From Nephromyces sp. MM_2019 (lineage: Eukaryota > Apicomplexa > Aconoidasida > Nephromycida), in contig JADHZB010000118.1 in assembly GCA_015657535.1 (NCBI GenBank), forward strand, positions 1 through 60,983: DNA of 60,983 nt, read 5' to 3'. This document shows positions 21,602 through 36,600 of this stretch, piece after piece. Numbering within the stretch: position 1 is the first letter of the stretch; every line of letters starts with the position of its first letter. Position numbers and translations under genes: made by a program. The notes beneath the pieces were generated by a model. It was not told the origin of the DNA and did no database searches. It worked only from the letters and a program-made list of their open reading frames with translations.

Positions 21602-24600
21602 ATGAGATATCCGTTTGACAGAATGGAAGAAGGCATAACATGTCTGCTGGTTGGTGACAGCGAAAATGTAATACGTAGTGATGGTGCTGATTTAGAGTCT
21701 AGAGTAGGACAAACGAGCCTCCCTTCATCCCAGAAAACGGTAATGGATCTTTCTTGCAGTGCTTTGAACGCTGAGAATTTGTATAAGGAAGTGATAACTG
21801 ATGAAGCGATACTGCTGAATTGTTCAGAGCTGGAATGCATCATTGAAGGCGGTCATGACCATGAGGAGGGAGCAATAATTCCGATACAAGATGATGGACT
21901 GGGGCAGCTACCCATGACTTGTTCTGAGATAGCCTCTTTATCTTCCACGTATATACGCTCAAGAATATCGCCCATGCATGAACCTCAAATTCTGCAGAGC
22001 ATTGGCGAGGTCAACTCCTTGCCCTTGGATTATAATGGCAGTAAAAATATTCCTACGAGAGGTTTATCACTCAAAGACGTACTGGGTAGCAACGAGATAC
22101 ATGCTGAGCAAGAGCAATCCAATGAGCAAAGCCACAGTTGCACAGAAAGTGACCCTAGTTTGGTGTCAGGCCAATGCGATGATGAGAACAAAACTGGTAC
22201 TTTTGCTTCCGATAATGCAAGATTGAGAAAACTCTGCAGTAGCTCCGTAGTCAATTTTTTTGGCCTCGAAAGCTCTTTGCCTCCTTCTTGTGGAGAGAAT
22301 CCGCCAAAGGGTACCCAATCAGCTACTAGTGAAGAAGAGGATTCAGATGACCATAGGGATATAGACGATGAATCATGCCCTGATCATTTAAAAGACTACT
22401 TACACAACGGAGTTAAGAGGAGTAACAGTTCTAAGAGTATTTTTCCCGCACACGGCATGGCTTGTAGGATGAGGACGAAGTGTAAGGAGAAACTTGCAGA
22501 TTACTGTAAAGAGGATGCGCCAGTAGCTTCTTCTACTGATGATGGCATGAGCTTTATATGCAACCAGCAGCCCCCGAGTGAGGCCCAACAAAAGGGATAT
22601 TCAGATTTTAATAATGGACTAGCAAACACTTCAATTCTAGAAACTTTAGCAGAAGGCCTGGCAAGCAATATGGCCGAGCCAGTAGCAGCAATGCATTCCG
22701 ATGCAAAAGAAGTAACTCTAGAGGCTTTGAGTCTCGTCAAGGAACCGGTCGTGTCGTCGGGAGTTTTTGGGAAGGAGATATCTGCTGGTAACTTACCAGC
22801 TCACTCTTCTGAGGAACATGCTGCAAGCGCAAGGAAAGAAGAGAATCTGGAAAAGCTTAACGACACCTTGGAGCCTATTGCCGGTGGTAAACCTGAATAT
22901 AAATTTATTCATAGTGCTGATGCCGAGGAAGGAGATGACTCCCCTCTTGAATCTGTCTTGATAAAAGAGAATTCGGTGGGTTTGCAGCGCTTGCTAGGGG
23001 ATGCAGTTTCATCAGAAAGTGCCATTTTTAATGGTGGATCATCTCATACTTCCAAATTTTCGGAAAGCGTATTAGACGCTTCTCAGCAAGATCTGAACGC
23101 AGTATCTGCTTCTTCCTCCGCTTCAGAAATGTTTCCCAATTGCAATATCATGTCGGACTGCCTACCATTTTCAAACCCTCATGTAGATAATTCCGCCACC
23201 AGTCAATATTTAACTAACAGCTGCTTTCCACAAGTACCTAATAACCTACGCCCAGAGGCACCTTTAACTCAGGTTGAGCTATATATTACTAACGATAAAT
23301 TTGAAAAAGAAGGATCTAGTTCCTTCTCCGAGACTTTCATTGCGGCGAAAACCGAGACTAAGGACCTACACAGTATCGAATTAGGAGATCAGCTTACTTT
23401 ATCAAAGCCTCCTGAGGCTAGCTCACGTAGTGCAGCTCCTAATGTCAACTCCTATCTATATAATGATGAAGTTTTCCAAGAGTTTGGTGTTCTTGAGAGA
23501 GACTTAAGCATTTCAATGTTCCACTTCGCCAATGGGCAGGTGAGGAGATGAGGATATGAGGGTGCAACATCCTAGCATATATACATAATTTATGTAGGAG
23601 ACATTAAGAAGATGCTTCCTTGATGTTATAAATTTCCTGTCGTCAGCATGCAAATATGAGTTTACTTGATAAAATAGCGGATGCCCTTTGTAGTCGACAT
23701 ATATTAAAGCTTCTTATATCATCTTGCTTACCCGGATCTCTATGTACATATAGTCGAGATCTGCTATTGAGGTACACCAGATTTATTTTTTAGCTTCTTT
23801 TCTGAAAATTACATTTAGCAACAGAGTATTAGTCTGGACATCAAACCGTCATGCACTTGGAGCATAAATGTCATAATTTCCCTAAAGGTTTTTGGGTTCT
23901 GAAAAGTGCACTTATCAGGTAGAATATACCCAATAGCTCTATGCTGGCATACTAGCAAAACTTCCAAAGATTTTTATTGGATGCATTAATACAGAGCTTA
24001 TAATATTTTATATATCTCTTGATTCTAACAGGATAGACCAGACTACTCTATACTAGGCAAAGGGACCTGTGGTATAGTCCGAAAAATGCTATATCCAAAA
24101 ACTGGGAAAGTATACGCTGTGAAGACGGTAATTTCGTAGAGATAGTATCAAAGTTCTTATCAATTTTTACGAAGAATGCATATCTCTGTAGATAGTAGTG
24201 GTTTGAATGAGTTTTTGTGTTCAAGAGCTTATTCAAACCTGCAACTATCTTGCGATGCATAGAATTACTTATGAGTATCATCGTCTTGCTCCTATTATTG
24301 CATCTATATTCTCTTGCTAGTACGGGAGTGTTTGTGGCCCCTATAGGCTTAAATTAGTTTGTATTATTTCTTGGCTGCTTCGGTTATGCACACAGATGTA
24401 CAGCGCTCATGTGCGCGCACGTAAGTCCTCTTTCCTACACTAGCTAGCTTACGTGCAGCTTTCTTTTGTGTGATTTTTGTGTAATCAGATTCTTTTCATG
24501 ATGCTTAAAGCCTTTATCAAAATGCATGAATTCCGCTCTATGCGGTTTGCACGTGTAAGTGCAATAATTAGCATGCAAGTGGAAGCTCTCTATTTCGTAG

Positions 24601-27600
24601 CACGCTTGGACGGCAAAATATAATAATGCTTCTTAAGAGTGTGTTATAGCCCGCGCTCACCTGATAAACATACTTGAAGCTATATAGCCAAGCACTCTGT
24701 TCCAGACTTTATAACTTTTAGGTAGTAAGCTGGTGTGTTGCTGGTATGCAGGTAGTTATTACTTCTTTCTATTTATTGATTTTAGATATACAAGGAGACG
24801 ATAGTAGGGACTGATATGCTAGCTCAAGTAGAGTATGAGGCTCTGGTCCAGAGAATGCTCAGACATTCCAATGTTATAAAGTGAGCTGCCCCGCGGTCAT
24901 ATTACGGTTGTAACATTACAGTGTGTGTGCACGGATATTTTTAGATGTTTGTAAATATATGTACTTGAATGTGTAAACGTATGTGCATGAAACGGTATGC
25001 ATTCATCTTCTTAATGAGAGGTACGCTATTCCCTCTCATATTTTATCTTTTGATGCGTTTTTTTGCTTGTGTGTTCGCATCTGTGCACGTGTGTCCGTAT
25101 GCGTGTGCGTGTTCGTGTGTGCGTGTCTATAGCCTTGATTTCTGTAGTTCGATGGCTTAAATTTGCATGGCGTGCATAAAATTGATTGGCTTTCTCCTTT
25201 TTCTTGCCGTGGTATAAAATCCTGGTTTCATGTTTATAAACAGAAAACTATTAGTGTTCTGAGCAACGCATATAATTTTTTCTTTAGCCAAGCTTTTTCG
25301 TCTCTAGCTCTACCTTTCGAGCATTAACCTAACCTATCTCCTTGTGTTGCTATATTTATCGTAGTTCTTGCTATAATGCCGCTAAGTTTTAGATACAGCA
25401 CCGGCATCTTTTTTGCTTTGAAGTAGAGGTGATCATCTTTGTTTCTATGCGAAAAATACCTTATATTTGAATGCCTGCTTGCGTGAGTACTATATATCTT
25501 CCCCAGATCCCCATGCTCCGCAGTGTTTGTATAAGATCATTCGTACACAAATTTGAAGCCTGCGCACTAGCCATTTTCTTGAAGATTTTATTTTTCTTTC
25601 TTAACCTTCTGCTTCATTTTCTACTGTCAATCTTATTTCTTGCCCTCAAAAGCCGTGTGTCTACATGTTTTTAGGTGTCTTGCTACTATTGAAGACTTGA
25701 AGCACATCCATATGGTATTAGAATACTGTGCAAAGGTATGTGGCTTTTAACTGAATATTTGATGAGAAGTTATTGAGCTTTTTCAATGCTCTACAATATC
25801 TTTAAGAGCAATACATAACTTTGATGGTTTAAGAGTGCTAAATTCACGTTTGTTCTTAGATTAGATTGTGTAAAGCCTTGATGATAGAGCATAATAAAGG
25901 TATCAGCGACTTTTATGACTTAAAATCACAATATGTAATTAAACTTAGCTAAAAACTTACAAAGTATCATGGTTGAGCAACTGATACTAGATAAAACATG
26001 ATAATTTCGGAATGTGATTCCTAGTTCAAAAAAATTTCTCATGCTATTCTGCTTATTATTAATTTTTTCGGAAAGCGTTTAACAGGAAAAAAAAGCGTGT
26101 GGAAAAAAGCAGAATGGCTATTTTCTGTCTCTTATTACCTTATTAATTTTTCTTGAATTTGTACGCGCTGTAAATTTTCTTTTTTTGTTCACTTCCTGTT
26201 CATCCTTTTAGTTTTTTTTTAGCTTTTTCTTTAGTTTGAAGCTATCTATTTGAATTTTATGTTATTTGCAGACCACGGGAATTTTTCCGTTTATGATTCT
26301 TGTCATCCTTCCTATTATTTGCATCCAATGTCTTTATTTCACCGTTAAAGTCTATCATTTTATGTTGATTTAACTTACTGCTTGCTTGAATCTGCGCTAT
26401 TGTCTTTGTTTTGAAGACTTTTTTATCTCTGTAATTCATCATATATTTTATTTAAGTTAATGAGATTTTTTCCTGCTCTACAGGGAGACCTCTACAGTAC
26501 GATGAGGAGGCGGCAGTTTCGCCGTTTTTACGAGAGCGATGTTTTTTTCTACTTTTCGCAGGTTTGGCGACGAGAATGAGATTTTAGAACTTAGTTTTCA
26601 TGCTAGAGGCGCTGAATTTTTGGTACAAACAAAGCCTTCATTTTTATACTACTCTTGCGGATACCAGTGTTCTATATATCTATCTAAATTGAAAATATAT
26701 GAGATCTAATTATCGAGGCTAGCGAAGCGCTGTACAATTTTGTGTCATCTCTACCGTAGAGTAGCCTAAATTGTTGATGATCGATTCTCAGCGTTCTTCC
26801 TATTTGATAATTGCCTGCTCTTATTGGGGAAAAACTTTAATCTATTAAGCTCATGCTTCTTATTTTTATCTCCGATTTTTTTCATTAGTTAATCAGCGGT
26901 TTGAACTATCTTCATAGCAAGGGAATCATACACCGTGACTTGAAACTGGAAAATCTACTTCTGAACGATGAAAACCAATTGAAAATCGCAGATTTTGGTT
27001 GGTGTGGAAACATTTTGGGAAAAAAGAGGAACTTCAGCTTTTGTGGTAAGTCCTTCTTAATCATTATCGCTTTCTAGTGAATATTTCACTTAGGCTCCGA
27101 TAGCGATCTGTAAAGTGAAGATAACCCAGGCATGGCTTTGTGCTATCTTAGTTGGTTTGCCCTAGGGCTACTTACACGTCGTTTTATAAGCCTTTCACTT
27201 TCGTATCTTTCATGAATTTTCCTGCGTGTACTTCTTTTGATGCTGGTTTTGACGCTGCATTTGAATATTACCTTTTTCATGTCCTCCCGCTTTAATTCGT
27301 CAGTGTAAAATCTTTGAATTTTCTGTTACATTGGTATGTTGTAAAGGGTGGGCGCTTAAAAGGCTGTATATTCAAATCAAAAGATTAAACTTAGGGACCT
27401 AATCATATAAATATAACTCTTTTTTAATATCTGAAAACTAGAATTTTGATGGCTGCGATGGTAATGTTAACTTCTTTACTTATCACATTTTTCTTATGCA
27501 TAGCACTGCTTTCATAAGAAGGCTATAAGAAAAACTGCTATTTAATCCAAGTGAGCGAGGGTATCCTTCATTTAGGCACACTTGACTACCTTTCTCCGGA

Positions 27601-30600
27601 GATGATATCTGGCTTTGGCCACGATTGGAGGGTGGATATATGGGATGCAGGTAGAAGCTCATATTATAAACGATCAAAGTGTATTTATTCTAAAGCTCTC
27701 GCTTTAGTGATACTAGATGCTATAACGCCTTCTACGCTAGCAGAGCATTTTTAACTTTTGCCTTTTAAGTTATCTCCGCGAAGATGCATAAATTTGTTGT
27801 AACTACTCTAAAAAAACCGCTGGAATCCACTATTAAGTTCATTCAATCGGGCTTTGGTGGCTCTGAGAGTTAATTGCTTATAGCCTCGAATTTTTTTATA
27901 CTCTGCAGTAAAGCGCAGAATTTGTGTATGAGAGAACCTTTTACTTTGGCTGCAATTCTACAGGAAAGCCTAGAGAATTAATAAGAATATTCTTCATGCA
28001 CGCCTCTGCGTATAAATGTCTGTAGCGGGCAAGCTCATCTGAAAGTAGCGTATTGAACATCTTCTGCAGGGATTTTGCTATTTGAAATGTTTGTCGGGAA
28101 ACCTCCCTTTCAATCAACTAGGCACAGCGATCTGATTAGGAAGTTGCTAGATGTCGAGATACCTGATGCTAGAGTAAGCAATGATGAAATTAACTTGTCT
28201 TAAAGTTGAATTTCGAAAAGCAGTCCATTGAGTTGAATCCTACATAAAAAGCGCATGATTTTATGGGTGCATTTTATCTCGCCTCTAAGAGATGGAGCGG
28301 AGAACACTTGTGATTCAGTGGGGATTTCTCGATGAGTTAAAGCTAGAAGGACTCCACTGATAGTTTTCTGCTTGTATTCTACTTCCTATATGCCTGGGGA
28401 AAAAAATTACATTTAGCCCAAGAGGTGAAAAAAACGTGCCTAAACTGAAGTAACCTTTGGGTAATTAAGTGCTGCCTGAATAGATTAGCTTGCATCATAT
28501 TATCGTGCGAGTTAGCCATCTTTAAAACGCAACTTTACCCCAGCTCTATTTTAGAGAGTAGCCACATAAAGCAAAAAAACAGAGAATCACTTCAAAACTG
28601 ATTCATAGCAGGAATTGATCAGCGGCACTACAAAAATGCAAGGGCCACGTACATTCCCATAGAATATTAAGTACTGAATTGAAATGCGTTTTTTAAGGTT
28701 GAAGTAGAACAGTTTAACCCTCTAAATTAATGCACGCTTTTGGAACCTTTTTTGCCGGCGCCAAATTCGGCTCTTTCTGATAGATTTTATATGGAATAAT
28801 GAGCATGTAAAACGCTGTATAGACGTGCTAATATCAGACTAAACTAGGCTAAATAGCAGTGTTGAAAATAGTCGCGCTTGCATATCCTCAGCGTTGATAG
28901 TATTTTACTTTCTTTTTAGCATATCCCGAAAGATGCTGCTTTATTGATAAGGAAGATGCTGCAGTTCGAACCTGAGAATCGCATTGATCTTCAAGGTAAT
29001 ATCCAGAGTATTAAGGGGATTTCATATTTTATATTGAATAGGCTATCTCTAAGGATGATAATCCTGTCTATAGAGGAGCATCATGCTTTAATTTGCGAGT
29101 TGAGTATTTCCTGGAATACTCGGATGCATCACGCACAAAATTCATCGAACTTTCAACCGCATATACATGTTTTCTTGTGTTGACCATGACGAAAGATTTT
29201 CAGAGCAAGTAGACGAACTTTCAATACTACAAAACATTTTTATCTCGCTGCAAAAAATAATGTCGATTGCTAGAATTGCGGACCTTGCAATTTATATATG
29301 TTATACAACGATTGAATACTACAATACCGTAGGCTTCTAGGTGCAGAAATCGATAAAATATTAGCATATTCGCGCAATATTTAAAAATTGTTCAGAAATC
29401 TACATGGTTGACTCATTTACATTAATTTAAAGGTTCCAAAGCTTATATTACTCGCTTCAACTATACTAGCACCAGCTAAGCTTTTGCACATGCAAGAATT
29501 TTGTGAACTTTAGTTCATGCAACTTAATATAAACACCGGGAAAAATGCCCTTGCACGAATATCTGTGCACTGATAAAATGCTAAGTTACGCAAATTCCTG
29601 CCGGATGGACTCTTATTAGAAAAAGGTCGTGTTTCTGCAGAAATTAGACGAGACCCTTGGATAGTTAGAATGTACCGCACTTTTATGAGGCAGGAAATAA
29701 ATGGTAAGGATAAAACTGGCTTTTTTTTGCCTTTCAGTAGTCCTTCAAAGCGACTAGACTATCCCTGAGATAGGGCCTGCAGTCAATTTAGCACTATATA
29801 TTCTACGCTTTCTCAAAAAGCTACATATTCGCTTCGAGTAAATGAGCTTTATCGGTACCTTGAGCTTCATAGACAACTTGTTATCTAGAATTCTCACTGC
29901 TTTCGTTATTTCATGAGCGCTTCCACCTTCGAAATATTCAAGTATTCTTTACAATGAAACATAAATTCATATAAAAGAAATGCCAATATGTCAATAATGA
30001 TGCGACTCGCATTAAAATTATTCACACTAATTAAATTCGCTTCAACACCTTTCTGTATTTCAAATTTCCAGGTTAAATTTTTTGAGTTAAGCCAACTTTT
30101 AAATGTTCTGGATTTTATGATTCATATCCATAAATATTAATGATTGATTTTTTTGCGGTGACAATGAAATCTTACGTTTCTCTCGTTGACTCAGTGAATC
30201 CATTTCAAATGAATAGTCCTCCACGCGCTAAGGGGATACTGGAAGATGCAGAAATAGAGGGACTAACAAATTCTAGCCGGGTTTGCGGAACCAGCGATAC
30301 AGGGAAATTATCGGCAGTTAGTTCCACTATTTGCAAAATACAAGCAATAAAGGCTACACAAAAAAATGCTGATGCTACAAGGACAAAGCAAAGGTAAGTT
30401 CGAACGGAAGAAAAATATATAAATGAGTGCTATCACTCCTGTTGGGTGCGCTTATCTGAAGCATTTTATCAGTGTGAAATCGCAAGAGACAAGGTAAAAA
30501 CTCAACAAGAAATAAGCCTGCTTTTTTTTCTGCTTCATAAGAAGCAACTCTTCAGTTAGTATGGCAAAAAAGCAGAAGAAAATAAACTTCGTTAATTTAA

Positions 30601-33600
30601 TCAATTGTTGATATAAACGACTGGAGTAAAACTAGGAAAAAAAAAATTTTCAAAATACACATTCTGAATAATTGCTAGTTATTACTCCTGACATATTTTC
30701 AACTATCTACTAGAGTACGGAAAAATCCAGGCGTTTCATCGTATGGCATCACGGCTATGATAGTTTTCTTTTTTGCTAGTAAATATCGAAAAACTCGTGA
30801 TATAATGGTTTCATAGTTAATAGTTCGAGCAAAAATTGGTTGGAAGATGCGAAGAACACCTTAAGTCAGTGTAACCTGTAATAAGCTCGCTTATCTGTAG
30901 AAACAAGGCGAATTGAAACTTCACTTGGAAAGTCACATAGTATTTTAGAGCTCTTAAAGTCCAAATATTTACTCTCTAAACTTAAATTTTAAGGTCTTCA
31001 AACTCCATTGTTGTTTCTGGGGTAAGCTTGAAAGGCCTATCAAGTAAATACAGCCACTAAATAAAAGTCATAAATTTTGGCGGCATTCGAATAAAACCTT
31101 TTCATTACTTCGTGTGGACAAAATTTGTACGTAATTACTTTTCCTCAGAAATACAAATGATTCGAAGGAGGAATTAATAGCAAATATTCCTTTCTTAACT
31201 AATGAAAAAGTTAGTGCTCTTAGCGCAACCTCTCAATCTGACAACAAATTCAATCATGAAGAGGATATTATAGAGCCTATTTACAAAAAAATAGATTACC
31301 AGGATACGCTTGAGGGAGGATTGCAACCAATGGGGTCAAGCAGTCAAATTTTTGCACATCCTTCTACTCTAGATATAACGGATAAAGATAGTGCATGCAT
31401 CAACACCTCTACCCCACGACTTTGCCAATCAATGGAGGTATTCGCTTCGGAGAATCCGGAAGATTATGATGTTAAGGGGAGCCATATTCTTTCCCCAACT
31501 TCATTAGAAGCTGCACTTTATTCGAGGGAAAATTTTTCATTTTTAGAAAAAGATGAGGATTGGACCCTAAATGGGGCAGCACGCCCTGAGGGGAGTAAAA
31601 CTAAGCGGGGTAAAATAAATAACCTGACTTTGAATTCATCTGCCAATTTAAGCGCCTCTCGGACTGGAGGGGATTTTAGTAGGAAGAAGAAGCAGTACAC
31701 AAGAGGAAAAGGCGAGGTGAAGAAATTAGGCTACTCTAATAGCCAACTCAGTAGCAGGAGTAGCACTCCAGTGAGGAAAGGGAAAAACATTCAAGTTGGA
31801 ACAAATAATGGAGGAGCAAACGACTCAATATCTCTTCAAGACCTGATTTCAGCTGGAGGAACTATAGGTGGGCCGAAAAGTCCACATTCTCAGCGGGGGG
31901 GAAACGAAATCAAGATAAAAACCAAGCCTTCCCTTCTACCTTCAAGAGCTTCTTCGTTGCCAAGAGTTTGCTCCTCTGGGGCGGCCTGCAGTAGTGGCAG
32001 CCCCCTCCAGAAGAATTTGCAGGCGCCTGCATTTAACAAGACAACGAGAGTAGAGGGAATCAATAGCGTGTTTCTGAAACCACCTCCCTTGAGTTCATCT
32101 CCTTCCCATCCTCAGCCGCTCTGCCTCAGTAGTTTTAGAGTAGGGCAGATGAATCTAAATTCCATTATGCTGCAGAACAGGCACTCATATTGTCTTAAGA
32201 GGATATCCCATGGAGGTCCAACGAAGCCATTACTGTCCTTGAATCGTAATTACTGTATTGCCGCAAAGATAGATACGGGACTGAGCAAGAGGGAGAAGGA
32301 AGAAGGTAGAATGCTGAAGCGATCAGCTAATAGCAACTATCCCAGGAGCAATTCTGAGCACAGTAGTATGAGCACAAACCATTCTTCTGGTATAGGTAGG
32401 AAGGAAAACAGCTCTACTTCAGTGTACCAAAGCAAGGAGAGGCTCCAAAGCAGATCCAATGATTCAGAAGAATGTGGTTTTGAGGAAGGCACTGCCATAA
32501 ATAGCTCTAGCTTCACTGCTAGAGGTTATTCTAAGTCATGTGAAAGAGACTTAGACGATCGCGCGAGCTATTCGCAAAACTCTAAAGCTACTCAGCAGGA
32601 GATTGATGCAAAATTGACCCTCAGCATACATGTGATGCCAATGACTGAGATGCCATTGGACACAATGGTGAAGCGTAGTTTATGCTCTTTAAAGGGCGAG
32701 GAGCGCTTGCTCACAGCAACACGAAACCAGCTTGCATTGTTACAGAAACGGCGAGCTCTGCCGAAGGAGAATTCAAGCTGTGCGGTATCGACTAACAGCA
32801 GCGAAAATTCGAATATGATAATCCCTGCTATGGCAAATCCTACCTACGAGGAGCGTGGAGATTTTGCAAATGACCCTTCACACTCACAGAAGTCTTTATA
32901 CTCTTTAGCAATGCCTGAAAATTTAGACATTATTAAAGACACTTCACTAAATAAAACTAATTTAACAGAAGAATACGGAAAAGAAGCAGAAAAAGGTTGT
33001 CTGCACCAATGGCATAAACTCCATTGTGGCTACCCAAACTCTACCTACTTCTTGACAAACGAGGACTGTTGCTTTACTTCCCCCACCAAAAACGTAACAC
33101 CCTCTTCTTGTAATTTCAAAAAGAACATCGGCCCTAAAGGTGAGTCCTACAGTAGCCCTTTTACACCAAAAGCTACGCAGGAGACTTCAACTACCAGCAG
33201 CCCCACTAAAGAAAGGACTGTGGGAACTTGTCAGGATTATCTTAGTTCCAGCGGCAATTACAGCAGGATGAAAGGGCTAAAACCTTCCAAGGCTTCACTG
33301 AACCAGGTAGAATCAAGTAGCTTTGCTGTTCCTGGAAGCGCAGATATAAAAGCAACTCGTAAGAATAAGAGTGGAGATATTTCGTCCAATTCGGCCTATA
33401 GTTACCCTTTCGAAGGCTTTGCTGATCATCCTCCTTTCGATGAGCTGCTGCCAGAGGGAGCCAGTAAACGCTCCCTTTCCTGTAGGCCGGCCGGTAGTAC
33501 CGATGATAAGCATAAGGTACCAAGTGCTTCTGAAACCTGGAGAAAGACGAAATATCCTCAAAACGGTCGCGAAATCTGTGGTAAAAATCCCTTTGGAGCG

Positions 33601-36600
33601 CCAATAGGCCAGTCGCAATATTTTCAGATGCCTGGGTCAAACCGTTGTCTCCAACCGGACTCGGGATTTAGATTCAAGGACACAGAGCAGCATGGGATAT
33701 TAGGTGGATCTAGTAGCCTTCAAAGCAACATTCCTTCAAACAGACGTAGGCAAGATCTGAGCTTCATAGGTCCTAAGGTTGACACTGGAATTCGAAAAAA
33801 GGGTGGGGGAACCACAACGTCTTCTCCAAGGGTAGAAATAAAGAGAGAATCAGTAAATGAAGCTAGTAATCATGCTTACACTACGCCGAGACGCTTTCTG
33901 AGCAATAGCGGCAACTACATGGGAACCAGCCCTGAATTTGGAGATATTTCCGTACCAGGATTTACCAGAGGTTTTCATGAAATGGAAATGCTCTCCAAGT
34001 CTAGTCAGCGATTTCCATTAGGTCATATGGCTCCAGACTTTAGTTCGGCCGGATCCCAGAAATGGTTGAACACCAACTACGCCGCAGAAAGCTTGGCAAC
34101 CCCTAGTCTTAATCTAGGATATGGAAGTATCAATAAGTTGAGCTATGGTGAAAACCAGAGTGGGCCATTTAACGCTAAGGATAACCGCCAGCTCTACGCT
34201 CCAACGCCCCTGAACCTTTATGGTGGTGACCAGCAAAGGGCTGTGGAAGAGCGAAGTATATCTGCGTCTCTTCGTCCATCCTTCATGTCAGGAAAAATGG
34301 AAGACTCACAAAGCGCCACGCATGGGTTCTTGCAGATGATTAATCCTGCGTCTACTCCTGATGCATCCCAAAGAATGAAGAGCTGTGAAGGCTTTATTTA
34401 TCCTAATTCCGATGAGAGAAACATGATGCTCATGATGGACAACAAAGAATTGCAGAACCCTAATGCAAGGATTCAGGGAACCCACTTCCCCATGGGCAGG
34501 ATTGCACTGATGAGCAGTAGAGATTCTAGGTTTGGGTACCACGGTGGTGATAGTAATACCGTACGCTCATCTTATGATAATGGCAAGCATGATGATTTAA
34601 CTACCACTGATTTAGCCCGTAATGCTCAAAGTTACTCCCAGCGACAGTGCCTCCAATCTCTTCATTCACGTGCAGCCCAGAAAATTAGCAATTGCATGGA
34701 TGAGGCTCTGGGGGGGGCTAAGCTCTACTTAAGCCGGCAGTCTTCTCGATCAGATGACATGGTCAAACCGCGGAGTGGGCAGCTATCTGCATTTGAAAAA
34801 GGAGTATATTCAGGGTATCACTACGGGGAAGAGATTCAAAGTAATCCTCCCAAGTTTGAGCACAACCTTTATCCTATGAGAATGGCTAACATGAAGTCTC
34901 CAAGCTCTCATCGCTCTAAGGGTATAAGCATACAAATGAGCAGGTATTTTACTTAGCTTTGCGAGAAAGCGTGTTATGTGCCTCGCAATTGCACTAATCT
35001 AAGCTACCACCATTTTCATCATCAGCTAGCCTACCGGCTACGACTGCTTGTCAGTAATTTTGGATGCAGGAAAACAAAAACTGAACAAAATTTTTGAGAG
35101 CACGAGTGTATTCATCAGCGATAAAGTCTTGCACCTCAAAATTCGCCTGTTCTGCTATCATTTATCAGCAGTCTTTGACCTTCTAAATGATGCCCCTTTA
35201 CATGTCTGCACTGCTGCATTAAAAAAGCTCTCTGCAAAGTGCGTAATTCTTCTTGGGGATAATGACAGCGCCGAGTAATGCAGCACGCATGGGTTACCGT
35301 AACAACATAAACGCTTAAATTAAGCAGTTTTTTACGTACACTGTTACTAGAAATCTCAGTTGCGCAGCATACTATTAGCAGTAGCTCTAGAGCGCCTTAA
35401 ATTTGTGACAAGATCACGAATTAAGCCTCTTTGTACGACACCTGTTTATAGACCTATGGAAAATTGGGAATATGATAAAGATACGCTGAGATTCAAAGGG
35501 GCAGAGCTGGACTCAAAAAATCACTCCGGATCCAGCATCAACAACTGTAAGCATTTTTTGGGGGCAGTATTTGACAAATGTACATATCTATTTCATCAGA
35601 GCTATTAATTGCCTACATTAATTGTTTCGTAGCTCCACTAATGCTGCCTTTCACGTTTATTGCTCTATCACCAGAGTGATACCAAGGTCGTCAAAAAGCC
35701 TTTTGCTTTGTAAGGCCAACAACTACTATTTCTGTTTTTTTATCGTAATAATATGAATTCTCTCGAAGCTATATACGTGGGGATTTACACATTAAACAAA
35801 GTTAGGACTCCCTTTGCCGAGTCGTGTTATGTTATATCACACCGAACAAAATATTTTCTTATGGTTATTTCTTTTTCACATACATGAAGTAAAGGTAAGA
35901 AAAGTTATCCCATACCTCTCTGCAGCACTGGATAAAAAATCAGTGAGCCCATCTCCTCAACAGGGGGCACGCATGCAGCAACATCCTGCAGAGCCTGAGA
36001 GAAACTATCTTCCGTCGATTAGCAAGCCCTCAATTAATTGGCATAACCAAAGGAAGCATCCTTCTACAGCTTCCACCACCATCCACAGGCTTCGCAGCGA
36101 TCGTTATACCGTGGGTAGCCCGCTCTCTAGTGCAGCCCTTCAAAAAGAAAGGCAGTATTTGGCCAATAAAAGTCCCCAAAACTTGTATGCCCTTAGTCCC
36201 CCTACAAGACAAGCTCACAATTTAAGTATGAGAGAAAGGGGCCGCATTCCTTCACCCAGAATGACTGAGATGCACAGATACAGTGCTCAGCCGAATACAA
36301 TCTCAGCGGCCACTGCTAAGGAGCGTCTATACCTTAAAGCACAGCTTCCCTTGGAGGATACTGACTCCATCCGCAATCCTGTTGGTCCGAAAAGTGACGC
36401 CTTAGCTGCACGCGGCTACCCTGACAGTCACCCACCATCCCTGCACCACCCACCATCCCTGCACCACCCACCATCCCTGCACCACCCACCATCCCTGCAC
36501 CCTAATAAGTACGGTGCCTATCCCTTTTCGCAACAAACTGGCCGCCTAGGTAACTCCGGTGGGACCTTCTTACGCTTCCCTCCAGGGGATGAGATTGCGG

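Noticed and set aside
33242..33640. 132-codon - strand frame inside the kinase tail exon
   Set aside because: A shadow of the long + strand exon in another frame.
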